A stretch of DNA of 6,407 bases from Calditrichota bacterium. Its GTDB lineage: Bacteria; Zhuqueibacterota; Zhuqueibacteria; Zhuqueibacterales; Geothermadaptataceae. Shown here piece after piece: positions 1-4,191 of this stretch. A program made the translations under genes and the position numbers. Location: the NCBI GenBank assembly GCA_008501545.1, contig QQUM01000590.1, forward strand, positions 1 to 6,407, written 5' to 3'. The first letter of the stretch is position 1. Each line of letters starts with the position of its first letter. The notes beneath the pieces are model-generated. The model made no database searches. It had not been told where the DNA came from and worked only from the letters and a program-made list of their open reading frames with translations.

Positions 1-1
1 C

Positions 2-40
2 GAATGCCACCCGCACATCGCGGCGCCGATTGCGGTGTAG
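2..40 (+). CDS. thyA: Thymidylate synthase, C-terminal end (partial)
   Basis: Only the last 12 codons are in the window, reading ECHPHIAAPIAV and then TAG at 38-40. Thymidylate synthase proteins characteristically end in a tail of the form Y-x-P-H-P-x-I-x-A-P-x-A-V/I, which closes over the active site; the visible residues fit it (PH, I, APIAV). The enzyme methylates dUMP to dTMP using methylenetetrahydrofolate and releases dihydrofolate. The next gene on the same strand is dihydrofolate reductase, which recycles that product, and thyA-folA is a common bacterial gene order. Both the terminal motif and the neighbour support the call. The fragment is short, so the assignment rests on that combination. 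The rest of the gene lies upstream of the window. Confidence 0.8.
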   Translation, partial: ECHPHIAAPIAV

Positions 41-57
41 TCTCCGGATCGATGGGA

Positions 58-73
58 CAGGGGATATCCCCTG
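58..73. repeat. Perfect 16-bp palindrome just after thyA
   Basis: CAGGGGATATCCCCTG is an exact palindrome starting 17 nt after the thyA stop. As RNA it can fold into a 6-bp GC-rich stem (CAGGGG/CCCCTG) with an ATAT loop. No run of T follows, so it is not a canonical intrinsic terminator. It could be a 3'-end stabilising hairpin, a weak terminator or a dimeric-protein site; the sequence does not decide. Confidence 0.5.
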
Positions 74-86
74 CGCTAACGATGAA

Positions 87-114
87 TTTGATTTAAGATC
101 GGGATTCGTATTTT
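87..114 (+). promoter_or_regulatory. Weak candidate promoter for folA
   Basis: TTTG at 87-90 and TATTTTGG at 109-116 are separated by 18 nt. This resembles a Bacteroidetes-type -33/-7 pair (TTTG, about 19 nt, TAnnTTTG). It could also be read as a poor sigma-70 pair. If real, transcription would begin close to 120 and the inverted repeat at 116-185 would lie at the very start of the folA leader. The match is imperfect and folA may simply be read through from thyA, so this is a tentative call. Confidence 0.2.
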
Positions 115-115
115 G

Positions 116-185
116 GTACTAGCGCGAAGGCGTCTCGCTGAGCGCAGCGCACGTACTGCTCGGCGAGACGCCTTGGCGCTAGTAC
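116..185. repeat. 28-bp inverted repeat with 14-nt loop between thyA and folA
   Basis: The arms are 116-143 and 158-185, starting GTACTAGCGC and ending GCGCTAGTAC. They pair at all positions except G126/G175 and T139/G162, and the second is a G-U wobble in RNA. The loop is 144-157. Such a long stem, GC-rich at its core (GGCGTCTCGC against GGCGAGACGCC), must fold strongly if transcribed. No T-tract follows, so it is not a standard terminator. It ends 31 nt before the folA start codon. Its length, symmetry and intergenic position suggest a dispersed palindromic element (REP/MITE-like) or an mRNA-stabilising or attenuating hairpin. Only one copy is visible in this window, so the repeat-family idea is inference. 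Confidence 0.75.
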
Positions 186-216
186 AGCTTCTCAGACACA
201 GGAAATAAGGAAACGT

Positions 217-711
217 ATGCCAATCTCCATAATCGTAGCCATGGCGCGGAACCGGGTCATCGGGCGTAAAAATAAACTGCCGTGGCGGCTATCCGATGAT
301 CTGAAATTATTTAACAAACACACGATGGGACACACCATTGTCATGGGGCGCAAAACCTGGCAGTCCATAGGGCGGCCGCTCCCTGGACGGCAGAATGTGG
401 TCCTGACGCGTGATCAAGCCTTTTCTGCCGCAGGCTGCGATGTTGTGCATTCGTTCGATGAAATAATCGCGATGAATGCACCGGATAAAGAAATATTTAT
501 CATCGGTGGAGCAGCAGTTTACGAAGAAGCATTTGAACTCGCATCGCGTCTTTACCTGACACAAGTTGATGCAGAGGTCGAAGGCGATGTTTATTTTCCA
601 CAATTGGATTTATCGCAATGGCGGGAAATCGAAACAGAAAAGTATGCGCAAAGTGATAAAAATGAATTTAATTTTGTCTTTCGATTATTGGAGAGAAAAA
701 TATATGTTTAA
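217..711 (+). CDS. folA: Dihydrofolate reductase
   Basis: This 164-residue protein, normal length for bacterial DHFR, reduces dihydrofolate to tetrahydrofolate with NADPH in the cytoplasm, regenerating the cofactor used by thymidylate synthase encoded just upstream. Signature elements are all present: the N-terminal strand ISIIVAMARNRVIG; LPW (21-23) followed by Asp28, equivalent to the catalytic Asp27 of the E. coli enzyme; MGRKTWQSIGRPLPGR (43-58) with Arg58 matching the folate-binding Arg57; IIGGAAVY (95-102) for the nicotinamide-site glycines; and LTQVDAEVEGDVYFP near the C-terminus with Thr115 matching Thr113. The ATG at 217 is preceded by AAGGA at 207-211, with 5 nt between them, and gives a full-length N-terminus. 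The 3' end overlaps hom by 8 bp, indicating co-transcription and translational coupling. Nothing suggests a resistance-type plasmid DHFR. Confidence 0.97.
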   Translation: MPISIIVAMARNRVIGRKNKLPWRLSDDLKLFNKHTMGHTIVMGRKTWQSIGRPLPGRQNVVLTRDQAFSAAGCDVVHSFDEIIAMNAPDKEIFIIGGAAVYEEAFELASRLYLTQVDAEVEGDVYFPQLDLSQWREIETEKYAQSDKNEFNFVFRLLERKIYV

Positions 712-1702
712 TTCAAAAACGACGATCAACATCGCACTGCTTGGATTTGGGACAGTCGGCCAGGGGATTGTGGATATTTTACAAAAAGAAAAAGAACACC
801 TTGAAAATAAATGCGGTAAAAAACTGGCCATAGCGGGAATCGCCGTCAGAAATTTAGAAAAAAAACGCGATATAAATTTACCCAAATCGTTGTTCACCAC
901 AGATTCCGAACAACTTGCTACCCGGGAAGACGTTGATGTGGTTTTTGAATTAATGGGCGGTATTGACCAAGCCAGAACCTGCGTGTTGCAGGCATTGCGG
1001 GCGGGCAAACCCGTTGTCACAGCCAATAAAGCCTTGTTGGCGGAATACGCGGAAGAAATATTCTCCTGCGCACGGGAATACAAACTTCCCGTTGGCTATG
1101 AAGCTTCCGTCGCGGCAGCCGTACCGGTTATTCGTTTTTTGCGCGATGGTCTGGCAAGTTCGCAGATAAGTGAAATTGAGGGGATTCTCAACGGAACGAC
1201 GAATTTCATTTTATCACAGATGCAGGAAAAAGGGCAAAACTACGAAGAAGCCTTCAACCTCGCCGAGAGCCTAGGGTATCTCGAAGCCGATCCGTCACTG
1301 GATGTGGACGGCTGGGACGCTGCACACAAGCTGGTTATTCTGGCTTCCATCGCCTTTAAAAAATATGTTAAACTGGCTGATGTCGAACGCGAAGGCATTG
1401 CACGAGTCACCGCTGATGAAATTGAAGCGGCCAAATCTGCTGGTAAAGTGATAAAACTCGTTGCATCGGCACGCAAAAAAAGCGGAAAGATACAATTGCA
1501 GGTGCGGCCACAAGCACTTTCGGATACGCATGTGCTGGCACGAGTCGGTGGCGGCTTGAGCGGGGTGCGTGTTCAAGCGGACCGTGTAGGTGATTTTTTT
1601 GCGCAAGGACCGGGAGCAGGGGCTTTGCCGACAGCATCTGCCGTGCTTTCGGATTTGATTGCGATGTTGCGGCATGCTGAAATGTCAGGATTTGGATTTT
1701 AA
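704..1702 (+). CDS. hom: Homoserine dehydrogenase, short form without ACT domain
   Basis: This 332-residue cytoplasmic enzyme reduces aspartate semialdehyde to homoserine with NAD(P)H, the branch point to threonine and methionine. The N-terminal Rossmann motif GFGTVGQG is at 14-21. TANKALLAE (106-114), YEASVAAAVP (132-141), NGTTN (163-167) and the catalytic block ELGYLEADPS-type segment to DAAHK (194-209) follow. Glu194, Asp205 and Lys209 have the same spacing as yeast Hom6 Glu208, Asp219 and Lys223. The chain ends shortly after GPGAGALPTASAVLSDL (302-318), so the roughly 100-residue C-terminal ACT domain of typical bacterial Hom (about 430 residues) is absent and threonine feedback through that domain is not expected. 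The segment after EASVA reads AAVP where GGIP is usual. The start at 704 is preferred because GGAGAG lies at 690-695 and the Rossmann fold starts immediately. An upstream in-frame extension would only run over folA. The 3' end overlaps the convergent lipoprotein gene by 4 bp. Confidence 0.95.
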   Translation: MFNSKTTINIALLGFGTVGQGIVDILQKEKEHLENKCGKKLAIAGIAVRNLEKKRDINLPKSLFTTDSEQLATREDVDVVFELMGGIDQARTCVLQALRAGKPVVTANKALLAEYAEEIFSCAREYKLPVGYEASVAAAVPVIRFLRDGLASSQISEIEGILNGTTNFILSQMQEKGQNYEEAFNLAESLGYLEADPSLDVDGWDAAHKLVILASIAFKKYVKLADVEREGIARVTADEIEAAKSAGKVIKLVASARKKSGKIQLQVRPQALSDTHVLARVGGGLSGVRVQADRVGDFFAQGPGAGALPTASAVLSDLIAMLRHAEMSGFGF

Positions 1703-2388
1703 TTTTTCAACTTCCGCAACACTTTTTCCGCTTCGATTTGCCGGAAAATATCATGTAAAAATTCCACATAGATCTCTTCCTTTTTCCGTTTCTCCGGATG
1801 AAATGGATAAGCAAAAAGCAAAAATGTTTGCACCCATTTCGTCAGCGTAGCATTTCGACTGTAATTTTTGACCAGTAGCCCTTTTGAATTGAGAACCGCC
1901 AGTTTAATGGAATAAGAGTAAGTGTAAGGTACCGGCAATAAGGTTAGCGAAAGTGTCGATGTAATTTTACCAAGGCAATGGGATGCAAAGGATTTTTCCC
2001 GCATAAACTTTATTTTCATCACAAAGTCATGCGCCATCATTAGGCTATCTTTGACTGCTCTTCTTTTGGCATCGTTGACATCGGCGGCATACTCAGTAAA
2101 AGTGGAATAATTCTTCACATTGCTCAATTCATTTAAAGCATCCTGAAAAAAGTCATCAAATCCCCACATTCTTTGCCGTTTGTTATCGAGTTTTGGAATG
2201 GCATCATAGCCTTTCGTTTGTCGTGCATGACTAAAAACAAAAAACACACTGACGCCTTCTGCACTATAATTTTTACTCGATGTGGCATCAAATTTTCCTT
2301 TTATTTCAGATTTAAAGGTGGCACAACCTGCCAGTGAAAGAGCAAAATTTAGTACAATTATTTTGACGATTAAATTTTTTATTTTCAT
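1699..2388 (-). CDS. Predicted lipoprotein, function unknown
   Basis: This 229-residue protein begins with a lipoprotein signal: K-rich n-region, hydrophobic core, and lipobox LAGC with the acylated cysteine at 22. Residue +2 is Ala, not Asp, so outer-membrane sorting is expected under the Lol rule known from E. coli. The mature part is basic and aromatic-rich, with a WGFDDFFQDAL segment (75-85), a hydrophobic patch LSLTLLPVPYTYSYSIKLAV (146-165), an N-S-K-G turn, then W185-VQTFLLFAYPF and a charged helical tail (EEIYVEFLHDIFRQI). A soluble alpha/beta domain anchored at the membrane is likely; I do not recognise a named family. ATG 2388 is chosen over a TTG at 2424 because AGGAG lies at 2397-2401 with 8 nt spacing and the signal peptide starts there. 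It follows the barrel gene by 32 bp on the same strand, so both are probably co-transcribed. Confidence 0.85.
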   Translation of the reverse strand: MKIKNLIVKIIVLNFALSLAGCATFKSEIKGKFDATSSKNYSAEGVSVFFVFSHARQTKGYDAIPKLDNKRQRMWGFDDFFQDALNELSNVKNYSTFTEYAADVNDAKRRAVKDSLMMAHDFVMKIKFMREKSFASHCLGKITSTLSLTLLPVPYTYSYSIKLAVLNSKGLLVKNYSRNATLTKWVQTFLLFAYPFHPEKRKKEEIYVEFLHDIFRQIEAEKVLRKLKN

Positions 2389-2420
2389 TTCGGCATCTCC
2401 TGTTTTCAAACTTACCAAAA

Positions 2421-3305
2421 TCAAAAATTATAAACGAAATCCACATAAGGTGCAATGAATGCTTCATCTACACCAAGTACTGTCCAGAACGCAAGATCAA
2501 CTGACATTTTTTCACCAAAAAATCGCATACCCAGAGAAACCAATGGATGATCAATCCCTGGGAAAATCCAGTTTTCACTGACGATAGAAGCACGCTCACC
2601 GGTGCGGTATTCAAATCCTAACATGAGCATTGGTTTATCGGCCCAGTCGCCATTGGCAAATCCATAGCCGGCTCCGAAGGTAAAATTGTTGTCTTCCCCA
2701 CCCCAGGTACCGACGCCATAGGCAATGCCCGCAGTCCCTTCTTCTTCATCCGGCACTTTAATGACTAAAACACCGGCCGCTGCATTAAATTTTTTCGATT
2801 GCACCAATCCGACTTTCGGGGTGATGTAAAAGACCTGTTCACTCAATCCGACACCCGGAATGAGTGAAAATCCGCCACCGAAGGTAAAACGATTTGAAAA
2901 ACCGTAGGCAATGCCCGGAAAAAATACGTAATAGTCGGAAAAATAACCTTCCCCTTCGGATAGCATGCGCCCGGTAGGTGCAAAGAACAACCGCGTCCTG
3001 TTGGGATTGCGAAACCACAGATCACCGCGTGAACTTTCACGGTACTGAATCGTGCGATACGTTTTGATTTTTTCTTTGTCCAAGGTCAACGTTCCCAGGG
3101 ATGAGGCAAATACTATCGTTGAATCATGGATTGCAACTGTTTTGCCTTTCAATTTGGTGCCATCCATCATTTCGATGACTTGCAGATCAGTTGAATCAGG
3201 AATTGTGTATTCACCGGAATATGGAAGTGGATGTTGGGCAAAGGCGTTTACAGTTAAAAAGAGGATGAAAGATAAGACGATAAATGAAAACATTCTAAAA
3301 TTCAT
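2421..3305 (-). CDS. Predicted beta-barrel outer-membrane protein, function unknown
   Basis: This 294-residue protein has a Sec signal peptide (1-23, cleavage predicted after AFA before Gln24). Residues 42-85 form a small beta-rich segment with the pattern DG-T-x-L-x-G-K ... STIVFASSLGTLTLDKEKI, reminiscent of SH3-like or Lsm-like folds. From about 100 onward comes the stretch NPNRTRLFFAPTGR and then GEGYFSDYYVFFPGIAYGF (to 136), followed by alternating hydrophobic/polar glycine- and aromatic-rich strands and a C-terminal phenylalanine, as in BAM-inserted outer-membrane barrels. I have the impression that this protein type recurs as a conserved hypothetical in FCB-group genomes, but no function is known to me. 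ATG 3305 is chosen because GGAGG at 3311-3315 lies 5 nt upstream; the ATG at 3317 overlaps that site. It heads a probable two-gene unit with the lipoprotein, behind phased repeats that a nearby OmpR-type regulator could bind. Confidence 0.85.
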   Translation of the reverse strand: MNFRMFSFIVLSFILFLTVNAFAQHPLPYSGEYTIPDSTDLQVIEMMDGTKLKGKTVAIHDSTIVFASSLGTLTLDKEKIKTYRTIQYRESSRGDLWFRNPNRTRLFFAPTGRMLSEGEGYFSDYYVFFPGIAYGFSNRFTFGGGFSLIPGVGLSEQVFYITPKVGLVQSKKFNAAAGVLVIKVPDEEEGTAGIAYGVGTWGGEDNNFTFGAGYGFANGDWADKPMLMLGFEYRTGERASIVSENWIFPGIDHPLVSLGMRFFGEKMSVDLAFWTVLGVDEAFIAPYVDFVYNF

Positions 3306-3325
3306 GACGGCCTCCATTCTTAATA

Positions 3326-3344
3326 TGAAGCATTAATTGCTTCA
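3326..3344. promoter_or_regulatory. Small inverted repeat in the leader of the barrel gene
   Basis: TGAAGCA (3326-3332) and TGCTTCA (3338-3344) form 7-bp arms around TTAAT, about 20 nt upstream of the barrel start codon. It could be a hairpin near the ribosome-binding site or a small dimeric operator. Short AT-rich palindromes also occur by chance, so confidence is low. Confidence 0.3.
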
Positions 3345-3368
3345 AAAATAACCCATGGAAAGAAACAG

Positions 3369-3419
3369 TTGTCATGGAATTGTCAAATTCTGTGGGAAGT
3401 TTTGTCGGATGGTTGGGAT
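3369..3419. promoter_or_regulatory. 11-bp phased TTGTC repeats, candidate OmpR/PhoB-family operator
   Basis: On the plus strand TTGTCAT (3369-3375), GGAA, TTGTCAA (3380-3386) give two half-sites exactly 11 bp apart. TTGTCGG (3402-3408) is exactly 22 bp after the second, and a degenerate TTGGGAT (3413-3419) is 11 bp further. The phase position at 3391 holds only TGTGGGA. The first pair resembles the E. coli Pho box (CTGTCAT, 4 nt, CTGTCAY). OmpR/PhoB-family regulators bind as head-to-tail dimers to direct repeats of about this period, and such a regulator is encoded immediately next door. The repeats lie 64 to 114 nt upstream of the barrel start codon. Read on the minus strand the half-site is TGACAA, so the orientation is opposite to the usual Pho box relative to the barrel gene. 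Confidence 0.45.
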
Positions 3420-3489
3420 AATTATAAACTGCTTTGCTATACAGTTAGGAATCTTTTCAGAATTTTACAAGATGTATTAATCATCTGCA

Positions 3490-4191
3490 CTATTTTCCCC
3501 CTTTCGGCTCCTTCACAAACTTATACCCCACTGCATGCACCGTTAAAATATGCAGTGGTTCAGCCGGATTTGCTTCAACTTTTTTACGGAGACTGAGCAT
3601 GTAATTATCGACAGTGCGTGTTGTCGGAAACGCTTCGTAGCCCCAGACGTTTTCCAGTAAGTCATCACGGGAGACGACCTCGCCTTCATGCTCCGCAAAG
3701 TACTGCAGGATTTTCATTTCTTTCACACCGAGTTCTACAATTTCACCATTGCTACGTCGGACTTCCTGTTTCTTGAAGTCCACATGGAAATCGGCAAAAG
3801 CGTAGCTATCGATTGTTTTTAGGTGCTCCCCGGTTCGCCGCAAAATGGCTTTAATGCGCGCCAGTATTTCCCGCACACTGAACGGTTTTGTCACATAATC
3901 ATCTGCCCCCAGTTCGAGTAGCAGGACTTTATCCAGTTCCTGGCTTTTGCTGGTCAACACAACAATCGGCGTTTTCACGCCGTGTGTCCGCAAATCACGA
4001 CAAACTTCCTCTCCATTTTTCAACGGCAGCATCAAATCAAGAAGGATGAGATCGATATTTTCGTTACAAGCCGTATCGTAGCCTCGCTGCCCGTCACGGG
4101 CTGTGAGCACGTCATAGTGCTCAGACTTTAAGCTTTCAACCAATCCGGCCATAATGGCTGGATCGTCTTCAATGACGAGAATTCTTTTCAT
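3490..4191 (-). CDS. OmpR/PhoB-family two-component response regulator
   Basis: This 233-residue cytoplasmic regulator is the usual length for its family. The receiver domain (about 1-120) has the acidic pair Asp9-Asp10, phosphoacceptor Asp52 in LILLDLMLP, Thr80, and Tyr99 and Lys102 in DDYVTKPF. A linker leads to a winged-helix DNA-binding domain (about 130-228) with KEMKILQYF, the recognition-helix segment TRTVDNYMLSLRKKVE (191-206) and the wing strand TVHAVGYKF (217-225); most relatives have RG where HA stands. ATG 4191 is chosen because GGAGG at 4198-4202 lies 6 nt upstream and the receiver starts at once with MKRILVIEDD. It overlaps the 3' end of the kinase gene by 23 bp, so the pair is translationally coupled and very likely cognate. 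I cannot name the exact member (PhoB, RegX3, etc.). The phased repeats downstream are its best visible candidate target. Confidence 0.96.
   Translation of the reverse strand: MKRILVIEDDPAIMAGLVESLKSEHYDVLTARDGQRGYDTACNENIDLILLDLMLPLKNGEEVCRDLRTHGVKTPIVVLTSKSQELDKVLLLELGADDYVTKPFSVREILARIKAILRRTGEHLKTIDSYAFADFHVDFKKQEVRRSNGEIVELGVKEMKILQYFAEHEGEVVSRDDLLENVWGYEAFPTTRTVDNYMLSLRKKVEANPAEPLHILTVHAVGYKFVKEPKGGK

Noticed and set aside
566..703. In-frame extension of hom upstream to an ATG at 566
   Set aside because: It would add 46 residues read out of frame over folA, has no homologous character, and the ATG at 704 has a ribosome-binding site and the immediate Rossmann start.
685..1083. Open frame antisense to hom
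   Set aside because: It runs opposite to conserved Rossmann and NAD(P)-binding coding sequence and shows no protein features of its own.
1724..1748. TTTTCCG / CGGAAAA stem as a terminator for hom
   Set aside because: The arms are 7 bp with an 11-nt loop and no T-tract follows in either direction; the bases encode the lipoprotein C-terminus, so chance is sufficient.
3381..3386. TTGACA on the minus strand as -35 box
   Set aside because: At 17 nt downstream the would-be -10 is TCTTTC, a poor match; the hexamer is better explained as part of the 11-bp repeats.
3421..3426. TATAAT on the minus strand as -10 box of the barrel gene
   Set aside because: The hexamer is perfect but no acceptable -35 sits 16-18 nt upstream, and the phased repeats would then lie downstream of the start point. 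It cannot be excluded but is not supported.
3470..3486. AGATG / CATCT stem after the response regulator stop
   Set aside because: Only 5 bp with an AT-rich 7-nt loop and no uninterrupted T-tract; too weak to call a terminator.
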